From NCBI GenBank assembly GCA_038501195.1, contig JBBPUQ010000005.1, forward strand, positions 620,001-684,000: 64,000 bases of DNA. Reading direction: 5' to 3'. Below, piece after piece: positions 24,966 through 36,286 of this stretch; position 1 is the stretch's first letter; every line of letters begins with the position of its first letter. This DNA is from Nemania diffusa (taxonomy: Eukaryota; Ascomycota; Sordariomycetes; Xylariales; Xylariaceae). The position numbers were made by a program, and so were the translations under genes. The notes beneath the pieces were generated by a model. That model did no database searches. It was not told the DNA's origin and saw only the letters and a list, made by a program, of their open reading frames with translations.

Positions 24966-27900
24966 ATGTCTGGTGCGCACTCAGCAGAAGCGGCTTTGGT
25001 TATTACCCAAGCTGTGAAGCGGTTCAGAGATTCAGTGAGTCTAGACGACCGCAGCCAGATTGAGGGCACAGAGCTCAAGGATGTGGTGAATGCTTTGCTG
25101 CGGATCCAACAAGACCTCCAACAGAGGCGCGAGAACCGGAACCTGCGCAAATTGCATCCCTTCATACAAGGACTGGAACGGTATTCCGGGGCTATTGATA
25201 CTCTCAGTAATGGCCTGAGTCCCATTTTGCCATGGATATGGGTCAGAAAACTCCTTTTCAAACATTTGTGCAAAGGTGTTAGCTAACAAAGCAACCAGGC
25301 CCCTATCAAGCTGATGTTGCGAGTATGGCTTGCCTGATTCAATTCGCTCCGTTTATTATTACTAACCACTGTTTAACCGGGAGAAGATCTCATCAGACTA
25401 TCTTAACGCATTTGATAAACTTCTTGATGCTTATAGTCGCATCGCCGAAACTCTGCCTCGACTGAAGAACCTTGGCGGCGCATTCAAAGATAGCCCTGCA
25501 CTTCTTACCAAGCTGGCTCTCTACTACGCCGAGATACTCGAGTTTCACCGTCGAGCTTACAAATTTGTGAAAAGGAAATGTAGGTATCTTGATAGATTTT
25601 TGGACCCCCCCTGTAGCGTAGCTCACTTTTAAACTAGCATGGAAATTCTTCTTCAACACCACGTGGGCCAGCTTTGACGTTCGATTTAACTCTATACTGG
25701 CAAGTATGGCCAGATACAGCGAGGCCATCGACCAGGAGGCCGCTACAATCGACATAATCGAGGCGAAGCAATGGCGTGATAGATTAGAATCGCAGGTGGC
25801 CACCAAAGAGAAAAACCGGATTAACCAAGATCGGCAATCTGTTATTGCTTGGCTCGCCCTTGAGAATCTTCCGCAAGACGACAATCGCGAGAAGATATTG
25901 AGAGACTGCCTACCAGGAAGCTGCGACTGGGTATTAAAACAGGAGAAAGTGGCTTCCTGGGTTAAGATAGACTCTAAGTTACCAGTAGTCTGGCTCCACG
26001 GCAAACCAGGTGCAGGTAAGTTCCGAGACATCAATTCGCATTGAAAGTTGATTAACCACCCCTACTAGGCAAGAGTGTAATTTGTGCGAGTTTGATCTAT
26101 TTGTTAAAAGAGAGTGGAATCACCACTCTTTCTTACTTTTGCAAATATCACCAAGACGACACGTTGTCAAAAATTCTGAAGACATTCGTGCTAGAACTTA
26201 TAGAAAGCAGCCCCGATCTGTCAACCATGGCATACACAGAATTTGTCCAGAAGTGCCATGAGCCATCACTCAAGATTCTTCGGGCTATGCTTGCAGGCTC
26301 CGGAGACAAGCCGGGCTTGCTTCATGGGATCTCGACCTGTCGCATCGTGATCGACGGACTTGATGAATGCGACCCAAAAGAGCAAAAGTACATCGTCGAG
26401 GATCTCCGCCAAATTATTTCAGTTGACTCTAAGGATAGCAACTGCAAACTACTAATAAGTAGTCGCGATGTTCCGGAAATAGCCCGTGCTATACGAAAAA
26501 AAAAGAGGGATGTACTAGGTGTGGTTTCGCTATCCAACGAGATTGATTCTGTAAACCGTACAATTCAGGCATTCGTAGAGAGCCGGCTCAGAGATTTAGC
26601 GGAAGAAAAGGAATCTCTTCAGATCGGGGACGACGTCGTCGAGGAGATAGTAGAAATCATGATCAACAAGGCTGAAGGTATGAACTCATCGAGCTTAGTC
26701 ACCAGCTTCCAATTGCTAGCTAACGTCTTAGAGGCATGTTTCTGTGGGCAAGATTGGTCCTTGATACTCTCTCGGACGTGGATAGCGTAAAGGAACTACA
26801 CGCCGCCATCACATCAATGCCGAGAGAGCTACCTCAGCTGTACGCCAGAATCCTCGAAGCTCTGTGCCCAGTAGCTAGAGACGGCAGGACGGATAAAGTA
26901 ATAAGAATTTTGGCGTGGCTCGTGTTCGCTAAGCGCCCGCTCAAACGGCACGAGCTCCTCCACGGCGTGAGTATTACACCCGAAACGCCCGTTCTAGATA
27001 AGTGGAACCTGTTAGATGGAAGCGTCATCGATAAGTGCAAGCCGCTGGTAGAAGAGCTTCCAGATGGTAATATCGCACTCATACACTTTACTGTTGAAGA
27101 GTGAGCCTCTCTGGATCTCTTAGACTCGAATTGGTTCATACAAATTAATTTGTACTTTGAAGATACCTTCGAACAGACTGTCCGACGCAGCGTTTCGACC
27201 CAGCCATCTGGGAAGAGACCATTGCCTTCACCTGCGCGACTGTACTAAAGGATAGTTTTTGTCTTCTCGACCCGGCATCCCCCGAACTTGACCAATTTCT
27301 ACGAATCCTAAGCGGGTCACACGCGCTTCTTCTCTACGCGATTGACTTTTGGCTCGACCACGTTCTAGCCTGTGCAAGTATTGCACACCTGTCCGAAGAG
27401 TCTTCATTGGGGCAGTCCCTGTGCTCTCTCGAACTAATTCATGAACATATGTTCTCAAATTTGAAACCTAACTGCGCTGGAAAGGCTAGTCTCAGTACAC
27501 CCCTCTCACCCGATAGCCGGTTAGAAGTTTTGTCGCACCTTTCGGTTTATTCGCTGGGTGTTTCTATCCTCACATTCCGGGCAGATTGCAAAGACAAATC
27601 TGCACACAACGGCCAAGGTAACCTCATCACATTCTTCCAGTACTCAGTCCTCTTCAAAGCCGCCGCTAAATATTATGCCAAAAGGCGATTGAGCTGACAT
27701 TTACGATGTAGAGTTCGAAGAGCTTATTTTAAAGCAAGACCCGACTCTCATCAGCATGTTAACTCAGCGATTCAGCGAAAGAGTAAGCCAGCTTTTATCT
27801 GATTCTTTTATTAGTAGCGACGTCTCTTCGGATCAACTCGATCGCTTTCGAAGCCAATATCTGAAGTTTTCATTTCGCTGTCGCTTCGCACCATGCACCA

Positions 27901-29394
27901 ATGCATCTCTTGGATTCGAATCAGAGACCGCCAGGGCGTCGCACGAACAATTACACGTCAGGCGTCTATTTTGCAACAAGCCAAACTGCGCCAGAGGTAG
28001 AATTGGCTTTAGGCACCAAGGAGACTTGAAAAACCACGAGCGCACATACCACGAACAAGGAAGCATCTTGGTACCACCAAGGGTGCGAAAGGCATTCGAC
28101 AGTGACACAATAGCGAGTAAGCACGAAGCCATATCGTATGATGGTGGCTTATTCTCGCCAAATGGCAATGACCATTCGGCTTCACGCCCAAGTACAACAC
28201 AACAAGAGGTAGTAAAATATAAAACATTGATCCCGTTTGACGTCAATAGGATAGGGGAAGCTCTCGCGAAATGGAAAAAATCTCGATCGCAACCAAATAG
28301 TTTTGCCCTTTTGCAAAATGAAAAACTAAAATCCAGTTTGGATGTCAATTTGATACACATCTTCCCACACGATAGTTCGGTGTTGTGTGTCAAAATTAGT
28401 CCTGACGATCGTTTCATCGCGACAGGATGCACCAAATTAGCCAGAGTATTCGACATCCGCACCAGAGAGGAGAAATATTATTTTGACATAAATCCACATG
28501 GCTACAATATGGAGATGGATGTTCGAAGTGTCGACTTCAGCAGCAATGGGAATTATCTCCTCACAGGATCGGAGGATGGGTACCTTAGTGTGAGTTAACC
28601 CATCGGAAAAGTTAAGCAAAACGTTACTAGCTGATCGCCAATATTATTCAGGTTTGGCACCTTCGAGGCTCCGGAAGAAAGCTCATGCAATTCAAAGCAC
28701 ATCAACAAGATATCCATGCCCTCTCTGCTGCCGCTGATGACCATACCATCGCCACTTGTAGCAGTGATGATGGCACTGTTAAATCGTGGGATATTCGATA
28801 TGAATCTGGATCACTGCCAACACTGAATTTTAGCTGCAAAAGTTTCGATGATGGTCCTAGCGACGTGGCTTTCTCGCCTGATTCCCAATTTATTGCTGCT
28901 AGCTGTCTTGATAATTCAATTTATCTCCTGAGTAGCAAAACCGGCCACTTGCTACAGCAATTTAGAGCACATACAGACAGCGTTTTTTGTACTCGGTTTT
29001 CTCCAGACGGTCAAACTCTGATCAGCTCCTCTCTAGATAAGTCGATCTGCACTTGGGATATCGCAGATTTACAAGCTGTCTCTTCATCGCAACCCATAAA
29101 ACAACTGAAACTTCACCGAGTAGGTTCACTTTACCGCTAAATTATACTTCAAGAACTGATTATGTACTCTAGGACGTCGTGTTGGACAGTTTAATGACGA
29201 TAGATGGCCGTTGGATTATATCTGGTTCGAAAGATAGATCTGTCATCTTCTGGGATGCGGAGACTAGTGAACCTCATCTACTGCTGAAAGGACATGCAAA
29301 TAGTATTACCACACTAGCTACAGGACATTCATCTCGCATCTTTGTCACAGGCTCTGGGGATAAGACAGCAAAAGTTTGGGCATACAGTGCATGA
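24966..29394 (+). CDS. NLR-like STAND protein: NACHT, C2H2-type zinc fingers and Tup1-like WD40 propeller
   Basis: Ten exons (24966-25241, 25299-25322, 25387-25579, 25638-26015, 26069-26677, 26734-27100, 27163-27617, 27712-28589, 28652-29119, 29173-29394) join in phase to 1289 residues. The N-terminal helical domain (PWIWAPIKLML ... LLDAYSRIAE ... ILEFHRRAYKF) is the kind found ahead of fungal NACHT modules. Walker A is HGKPGAGKS and Walker B is IVIDGLDECD, followed by LLISSRD and GMFLWARLVL. A winged-helix-like region ends in LIHFTVEEYL. A linker follows, then two C-x4-C...H-x4-H fingers (FRCRFAPC...HEQLH; FCNKPNC...HERTYH). The last about 400 residues form a WD40 propeller closer to the Tup1 corepressor (LIHIFPHDSSVLCVKISPDD; GSKDRSVIFWD; GSGDKTAKVWAYS) than to HET-E-type repeats. 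By family it is a nucleotide-switched self/non-self receptor; its ligand is unknown. Confidence 0.88.
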
Positions 29395-29859
29395 AGATGC
29401 TGTGCCGATGTGTCAGCAGCCTCCAGATTGTGGAAAGCTTAGATATTTTCATGGGAAAACTCTGGGTTTAGCTACCTGAACAGCGAATGGACACACCTAG
29501 CCATATTGCGAAAGACACAAGGACCTGAGCCGGATTTTAGCTGACTAGGTAACTAGGTAGGGGAAAAGTGTGTCCCGGGGTTCCCCATGTTGAATTTGAG
29601 CCTCCAGATACGAGCCTGTGGCTCGTATCTGAGAGGCCACCTCACACCTACGAGGAAAATGATCTCAGCACGTTGTAGCAATGCTTCGCCTGGTGGGGTA
29701 TATGATGACGATGAAGAGATCAAGGCACCCCGTGCACCTCGACGAAAATAGGGCAACAATGTGATAGGTGCTAATATAAGGGCCTTTGAATGCTTCAATG
29801 TGTTAGATAGATAGTCATTCAAAGCATTTGCGCTATTATACGGGAAGCCTTCACCAGTT
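29395..29859. other. Intergenic between convergent genes, with a hairpin
   Basis: Between the stop of the NACHT-WD40 gene (+) and the stop of the kinase (-). It holds the inverted repeat listed at 29605-29631 and otherwise presumably 3' UTRs. No gene seen. Confidence 0.5.
29605..29631. terminator. Perfect 12-bp inverted repeat with a 3-base loop
   Basis: CAGATACGAGCC, loop TGT, then GGCTCGTATCTG. The stem extends outward with a bulge (CTC on one side, AGAGG on the other). It lies between two convergent genes. It might mark RNA 3' ends or be the relic of a small inverted-repeat transposon. Eukaryotic termination does not normally use such hairpins, so the feature type is only positional. Confidence 0.4.
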
Positions 29860-30816
29860 CTAATACACTCTCTTATTAAACTCTCCAAAATAAGACTTGA
29901 GAGAATCATCTAACAGAGAACGTAGAATTATATCATCACGGTGAATAAGTAGACAATTTCTCGCCGAGATATCGCGGACCTGATAACGATTAGCTCTGTT
30001 TGCCATCTGAGGAGGCACAAGCATCATACCAGAACTGTCAATCTCTTCAGCAACTTCCGCCGCCGAACCGAAATCCCCTTTCCAACACTTCGCCACCAAG
30101 TCTCCAAGCGGCACCTCGCTTACGTCTGGGTACTGTCCCTCCGCAAGGTGCTTATCGATTTCGTGATCCTCTAAGCATTGATAAGGTTGCATGCCCGTCA
30201 CTATCTCATAAATGGTTGATCCAAGGGTATGAATTTCGGCGCGGATCGTCGGCTGGACATTTTCCCTTTCATCTGGATGCCGGAAACCAGATTCGGCCAG
30301 GACAGTAGCTTTCTCTTCATCGATGCAAGAGCCTGCGAAATCGCAGAGTAGAATATTTCTTCCTGAATCTATCAGCAGATTTCGCCCAGATAGGTCGGAA
30401 TGGCGGATGCCCTTCCGATGGACGAAGTCAAGGACTGCAGCAACATCTCGACACCACAGAAGTCTTTCCCAGAGTTCTGCTTTGCCTCCCCCCATAAAAT
30501 ACTCTCGTACGGAGCCGTGTGCTGCACGTTCGAGGTAAATACCGTATTGATCCATTTCCACGACATTCACAATATTTCGGTGCTTCCCTAAGCGTCGATA
30601 CACACGTCTTTCAATCTCGTGGTCGCGCCTAGCGTATTCGAATGGTTTGGGTACCTTGACTAGCTCATTTGGACGGTCTGGGACTGTGTATATGATGCCA
30701 CAGCCAGTGATGAGTAGAGTTTTTGCGTTGGGGGGGTGGTTAGCGATAGGCCAATCCTTCCACCAGGGATCACTCTTGGGAGAAGCTTTAAAATCTTGTG
30801 TTACTTCCGCTGCCAT
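29860..30816 (-). CDS. Small protein kinase-like protein
   Basis: A single open frame of 318 residues. A nucleotide-loop region (ITGCGIIYTV) leads to the putative lysine in ELVKVPKPFEY. The catalytic loop is GIRHSDLSGRNLLID, so the HRD arginine is serine while Asp and Asn remain. The metal-binding motif is LCDFAGS (DFA instead of DFG). Further C-lobe signals are GFRHPDE, EIHTLGSTIYEIVTGMQPY and DLVAKCWKGD. Fungi have many such short kinases with HSD and DF[A/G]GS, and they are probably active. The last about 45 residues extend beyond the C-lobe. It lies between two NACHT genes, convergent with the WD40 one and in tandem with the ankyrin one, so a signalling role in that locus is conceivable but not shown. 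Confidence 0.8.
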   Translation of the reverse strand: MAAEVTQDFKASPKSDPWWKDWPIANHPPNAKTLLITGCGIIYTVPDRPNELVKVPKPFEYARRDHEIERRVYRRLGKHRNIVNVVEMDQYGIYLERAAHGSVREYFMGGGKAELWERLLWCRDVAAVLDFVHRKGIRHSDLSGRNLLIDSGRNILLCDFAGSCIDEEKATVLAESGFRHPDERENVQPTIRAEIHTLGSTIYEIVTGMQPYQCLEDHEIDKHLAEGQYPDVSEVPLGDLVAKCWKGDFGSAAEVAEEIDSSGMMLVPPQMANRANRYQVRDISARNCLLIHRDDIILRSLLDDSLKSYFGEFNKRVY

Positions 30817-31268
30817 TATGTATGGAAAATTGCTGCTTCGTAGGAACTTTCAAGCACCTGGCACTTTCTTTGAAAACGTGGTCAGGATGTTTGATCGGGA
30901 ATCAGAGTGGTGCAGGGAGTCGCATTCTATCGTCCACTAACTGTTAGCATGGGACGTAGCTTACATCATCTGCCTGTGGATTCTGAGACACAAAGTGGCG
31001 GCATTACCAATGATAGAATGTGATCGGAAAGAGTATCAATATGAAAAGGCGGTGGGAATCAATGGGTTACCTCAGCACGCTGAGAACCAGGGGTGCAAAT
31101 TATTTCTTTAGTATTTAGTGTTGATACTTGTATATTAATAGTCTAATACTAGCCTAGTTTAAATATTATTAATACGAGAAAAAGAAAAATAGTTGAATTA
31201 AGTTTGACATAAAAAAACGAGTTTAGTTAATATAATGAATGTGTTAATATATTTAAATTAAAATTTAT
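30817..31268. other. Intergenic, partly AT-rich
   Basis: Upstream side of the kinase and downstream side of the NACHT-ankyrin gene (both minus). From about 31090 to 31265 it becomes AT-rich. No gene or repeat recognised. Confidence 0.5.
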
Positions 31269-34200
31269 TTATTCCCGCCCCGTAAATCTCTGAAGCATTG
31301 CAGCAGCCTCAGCTTGGTTATTACCATGTGCGTAGTCAAGTGGTGTTTTCCCCTCCTTGTCTACGGGATCCATCTGGGCTGCAAAAACGCGTACCAAGCG
31401 TGAGATGATAGTGATATAGCCTTTCTCTGCTGCAATGTGCAAAACCCGGCGACCCTTGTTATCGGCCTGCTCGACGTCGACGCCGCTCAATAGTAGATAC
31501 CGCGTAATATGGATAACCTTCGCCTTCTCGGCATCCGCCTCGGCTGCAGCTAAAAGAACTGACCGCCCCTCCGCGTCAAGGCTGCGCGTATCTGCATCCC
31601 ACCTTACAAGCCGGCGTGCGGCTTCTATATTTCCTAATCCAGCAGCTACATGGAGTCCAGACTCAGCACTCCGGTTGTTGGAAATCGCAGACGGTTCAGC
31701 TCCGTTTTGAAGAAGAAGATCAATGATATCGTGGTCTTTATGCTCGGGTTGTCGATCGCTTGTCAGCTTGATGGCGTGGTGGAGCGCTGGAATTCCTTCT
31801 TCGTCATAACCGTTGGGGTCCACTCCTAGGTTTAAGAAGCAACGAACTACACCGGCCTTGCTAAGCTTGATGGCATGGACTAGGGCTCCGTATAATTGGG
31901 AAGGCTCTGTTCCCTGGTCAACTTTTAGATACCGTGCGTAGCGGCCAGCTATCATTCTAACGTCAATATCGTTCGAATCAGTGCAATAGAAAGTTTCGCA
32001 GTATTCCTCGAACAAACGAGCCATGATAGCATCGTGACCACTGTTTATCGCATAATCAATAGGTGTCTTGCCGGAAGAATCAGAAGCATGTGGCTTTACT
32101 CCTCCCTTTAGTAGAAAATTAACATCTTCTTCAATGCCGATACGAGCTGCTATGTGCAGAGCCGTAGCCCCCTTTTCGTCTGCCGAATCAAGACTAAAAT
32201 GTGTATCGTCTAGGTTTATTTCACTAACCAAACTTACCAGACTCAACTCAGCGAGGATATGGAGTCTTGGCAGGGCTGCGATCCGTGATGACTCTTCTTC
32301 CCAGGGCAATGTTCTTGTCAATGAATCTCTGCTAAGGTATATTGACAAGAGTAATTGCGCTACGAGACTTTCGTCACTAGAAATTAGGTCTCTAATAAGT
32401 CGCATCATCTCTTCGTGGAGTTTCTCGATATCGATTGGGGGTTGGGATACTTGCTCGTATTTTTTTGCTGCCGGAGAGGGTCGGGTTGAATATATCTCGC
32501 TCTGTAGACGACGAACCGTCCTCGATTATACCCGCTGTAATATAAGGTAAACATTAGTATGCTTGTGATGTGAGGTTATCAAGGTTGAACTACAGCATCG
32601 TGAATGAGAAGTAGATAAAGCAGTATCGCTCGGAGCAAAAAGGGGCAAAGTCGTACTAGGAAGGTGGGATTCTAAAGGGGGAACTTAGCAAAGCGTAGTA
32701 GGTGAGTAATATTTACCTTTCGAGGTTAACGAAGAGGGTGGAGTGAGCGTTTGAAAATCCTCATAATATCTATTCCACGCTGTAGCGGCATGAACAAGAA
32801 ATGGGGCCTGGCCCAAAAGCCTTCCCACATCAGATTCCGTTTTCAAATTAGCAGCTGAGAGGCCGCAATTCAACTGATATTGGACACAACAGATAGTGAG
32901 TTGTCCTCTGACGTTCTGAAATGATAGTTCCGGCGACAGTTGAACCCACTTATTGAGCCAGACTTTTGTTAGTTCCTGAATCACGTCATTGGAGGATAGA
33001 TGGATCAAATCGTTGCCGCGATCGAGGGCAATGAGAGCTTGAATGGGTCCCAAAACCACATCAGCCTTATATTCGACTGTAGATGTACTAAGAAGCGAGA
33101 AACGTTCCGAGAGAATAGGTAAAGCTAGCTGCTATGCCAAAACTGATATTGGGACAGAAGAAATTAAAAGCCACAGTAAGATCAGGCCCTGTAAGAATTC
33201 TTCTGGCTCCAAGATCTCAATGGCTTCAAGAGTCTGGGCGGTTGGTTTTCGAACCTGGCTCAGTCTAGGTTTTTCTTTTAGTCGCGACCTTAAATCCTGA
33301 TTGCGAGAAGGGTAAGTCTGAAACCCCATCTTCAGCAGGCGTTTAGGGAGATCACTAGTACTACTACCCATCGTATAGGTACTAGCGAAAGGATACCTAG
33401 TGGATAAACGGTAAGTGAGGTTAGAGATTCTGAAAGCCTGGGTTAAACTTACATCCCATGTGAAAAATGAACTATCCTCACAGCTAAATCCGATATCTCA
33501 GACTCGACTAGATACTCGCGATTTCCATATCGAGGGTGACTTGCATAAATGCCTAGATCTGTCATGGTCCTTAATCTTGATTCTACATATCGCTTCATGT
33601 CATCAAAATTACTAGGCTGGCCAAGTTCCAGCTGATTACATGGCTGAACGAGCCTGGTGGAATTGTCCGGCTGCTTTCTGCCCGTGAGGAACACCTTGCA
33701 CTTTGAAGCGATAAGCGTTTTCAGGACACTGCGAAAGTCGCCAAGATTTTCCATATTGTCTTCGTCCCATGCGTCAATGAGGATGAACACAGGTGATGAT
33801 ATTCTTGAACACACCTCATTAAAGGCATCAAGTAGGATAGGTAACGGGTCGCTTAGTCGTTCTTGAGACATCCTCGGGCCATCAACTGACATGTTTGGGG
33901 GTGACGCACTTTCTGTAGTTTCTTTGGCGACATTTAGGCTATTACTTTCATACTTTGATCTAGGATTGAGAGGGTCTTGAGTCGTTACTTTATTTATAGT
34001 AGCATGCGTTGAAATGTTGCTGTGGTTGAAGCTTGAGGTTTTGTGGAGTGGTGCAAGCACACTTGGTCCCGATAGCATAGGAGTTGCAGCATCCTCCCTT
34101 TTATTGGAGTCTGGAATACTAGTAATATAGTACTGTATCGTGTCATTCGGCGCTTGAAAAGACAAGTCCAAGTTGCAAAGCTGATCTAGAAGTCCCATGA

Positions 34201-35353
34201 CTAGACCTACGGCTGACTGCACATGTCCTTTCCCTAGATAGTAATATGCACAGACGTCGACAAGGTCCTGAAGCTTATGGACGACATGTGAGCTTCAAAA
34301 ATTTGGTTAGTATGCGGTTACAAAAGCTAAAGGGGTAGGTCTGACGTGATAATGCTTTTTCCTACGCCCGGCGGGCCCCAGCAGTAAAAGATTTGCTGCG
34401 CCATGCTGCCTCCAAGGAGCCATCGGTCCCAGAATTCGGGGCTGCTAGTAAACCAATCGCAAGTGCCTTCTAGCCACTCGTTGTGGAAGTGTTCGTGGCG
34501 AGCTTTATTAGACGACGCAGAGTCCCGGAAAGGGCTAGGGCGCTGATGGATCCCAGGATATATGTGTCGACCGTCAACTGCAATCTTTAGTGTCATTTTA
34601 GACCGCGGCTCCTTTGATGGAACATGTCTGGTGTGGGAAGTAATGCCGTTAGTTTTGTGCACGTGCCTGTCTCCAACAAATCGGGCCTTACAGCGAATTT
34701 TGAGTAGCTTCATAATAAGCTAACTTTTTCTTAATAGAATCCACTTTCTGCTTTAGGGAGTCCTTTTCGGCGAAACGTGCCCTTTGAAGCGCTGCGGTGA
34801 GCTTTATGGATTCGTGTAGCAGCCCTAAGGCTGTCGTCGTCGATTTGAAGTTATTCTGGGTCTCCGTCACTACCCTCATTGTATCCCTTATCTCGGAGGA
34901 CCGTATTAGCCATCGAAATCCGGACAAGGTGAGATTATGGCGGCTCAAACGAGGATCAGAGTAAGACTGAATCGGGGCGAGTCTGGGGATGAAATTTATT
35001 AGCAAGTTGGTTAAGTCGTCAAGTTCACGTATTATGTCACAACAGCAACTAGCGAGCTGCTCGTCCGTAGATATACTCCTGATAAGAGAAACTAGCTTGT
35101 CTCCTTGTTGCCGCATCGCTTGCCGGACGCTAATTAGGGCCCCTGAAAATTCCGGGCTAAGCCGCATCGACTCTAATTTTTGGAGAAACGATAGAACAGA
35201 GTTGAGCTGCAAATGAAGCCAAGTGGAGATGCGCTGGTGTGCAATGTTAAGTTCATGTGTAGTGAGTTTGTCTATCGGATCCACTAGCTTAGTAGGCAGG
35301 AAGGTCTGTGTCTGATCCGAGTCAAGCAAGTCAATAGCTTTTGGTTTCTCCAT
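31269..35353 (-). pseudogene. NLR-like STAND protein: P-loop NTPase (NACHT-type) with C-terminal ankyrin repeats, C-terminal part out of frame
   Basis: The first three exons (35353-34692, 34627-34346, 34292-33453) join in phase. They encode a helical N-terminal region, Walker A (YCWGPPGVGKS) and Walker B (VFILIDAWDED) followed by KVFLTGRKQP, a typical STAND core. The stretch 33452-33129 is hard to join. Exon 33128-32717 resembles the winged-helix region (LALPILSERFSLLS ... DLIHLSSNDVI). Exon 32534-31269 carries about six ankyrin repeats (GATALHIAARIG, GKTPIDYAINSGHDAI, GRRVLHIAAEKGY) ending with a TAA-type stop at 31269. In that last exon the entry frame and the ankyrin frame differ by one base. 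The switch would fall at a run of seven A (plus-strand T run 32460-32466). It is either a decayed allele, an assembly error, or two genes. Function by family: a self/non-self receptor. Confidence 0.7.
32460..32466 (-). other. Homopolymer at the apparent frameshift of the NACHT-ankyrin gene
   Basis: Seven consecutive A on the minus strand mark where the frame entered from the splice acceptor at 32535-32537 (open until a TAG near 32400) would have to change into the ankyrin frame. None of the donor and acceptor phases I tried keeps both sides in frame. Confidence 0.5.
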
Positions 35354-36025
35354 GGTTTTGAGGAGGATTTAGTACCCTTGACCTCAGACGTATAGGATCA
35401 AGAATGGTGGGAAGAGAGAGTGGGTAAGGAAATAGGTCGATGCTGCAATAGGATAGAGGGCGGCAGCTGTGTTGACATTTAATGGGACAGCCACTAATAC
35501 AGGGCTCCTACTCAGCCTTGCGTAAAGCGAGTACACCCCGAATATTAAGCGAGGCGATTTATAGCAAGGAGTAAATAGAATAATCTATTTTTATTTTATT
35601 TCAAAAATATATATATAACATGTCACAACACAGACCTGAAGAAAACTAGACCTGCTATTATAAGCCACAACAACTTAGTGTCTTTCGCCCTTTTGACCAG
35701 GACTGTGACCCAGTAAAATAAAACAAGTTAAAAAAGATTTTGATTATCTTGTCTTCGTTGTTACAAAAGGGCCAATTCCAGAACAGTGTACTACTAAATA
35801 TATTTTATGATAGGATTAAGGCTGTCAAGGAATATGAAATGCCCACCCAGAGATAAGCGTTACCCCATAGAACATAAGAAAGTTTATCTAGCGCCCACTA
35901 CGTGCGTTAAACATTGCATTCTTATATTTATATAAGTGAAGCTCGAGGGTTTCTGACCCAGGTACAATCTCAAAGTTTGGTAGTTCTCTAACATGGCTTA
36001 GTATACTCCCGGCCATTTGTTATAA
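35354..36025. other. Upstream region of the NACHT-ankyrin gene
   Basis: Contains the promoter of the minus-strand gene and a short AT-rich patch at about 35575-35620. No gene recognised. The solo-LTR-like repeat begins at 36026. Confidence 0.45.
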
Positions 36026-36274
36026 TGAAACGAAGCGTGTAACATACACACACTGCGCACTCTAGAGGACTGACTACGATCATATCGATCACTTCTAGAG
36101 ATTTGAAGCCAAAGAAACAAGTATTCTAGTAACGCAATAGTATATTTTGGAGCAGCAAGCCCCCGAAGGAGCTGCTGTGAGAGGCGTGCCTATATAAGAG
36201 AAATACTAGCTTAGGCTACCTAACTTAAATAGAAAAAGAAAGGCTAATGTGGTCATGTCGCCCACACCGTTTCA
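36026..36274 (-). mobile_element. Solo-LTR-like or MITE-like repeat, copy 2 (inverted)
   Basis: Read on the minus strand it begins TGAAACGGTGTGGGCGAC and ends CGCTTCGTTTCA. ATAA flanks it on both sides (36022-36025 and 36275-36278), again a 4-bp duplication. It is homologous to 21037-21314 over its length, with small indels and transitions, and includes a TATATAAG-like word (CTATATAAGAGAAA on the plus strand) that may be an LTR promoter. It ends 12 bases from the stop codon of the KP4-like gene, so it lies in that gene's 3' UTR region. Confidence 0.7.
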
Positions 36275-36286
36275 ATAACTAATCAT

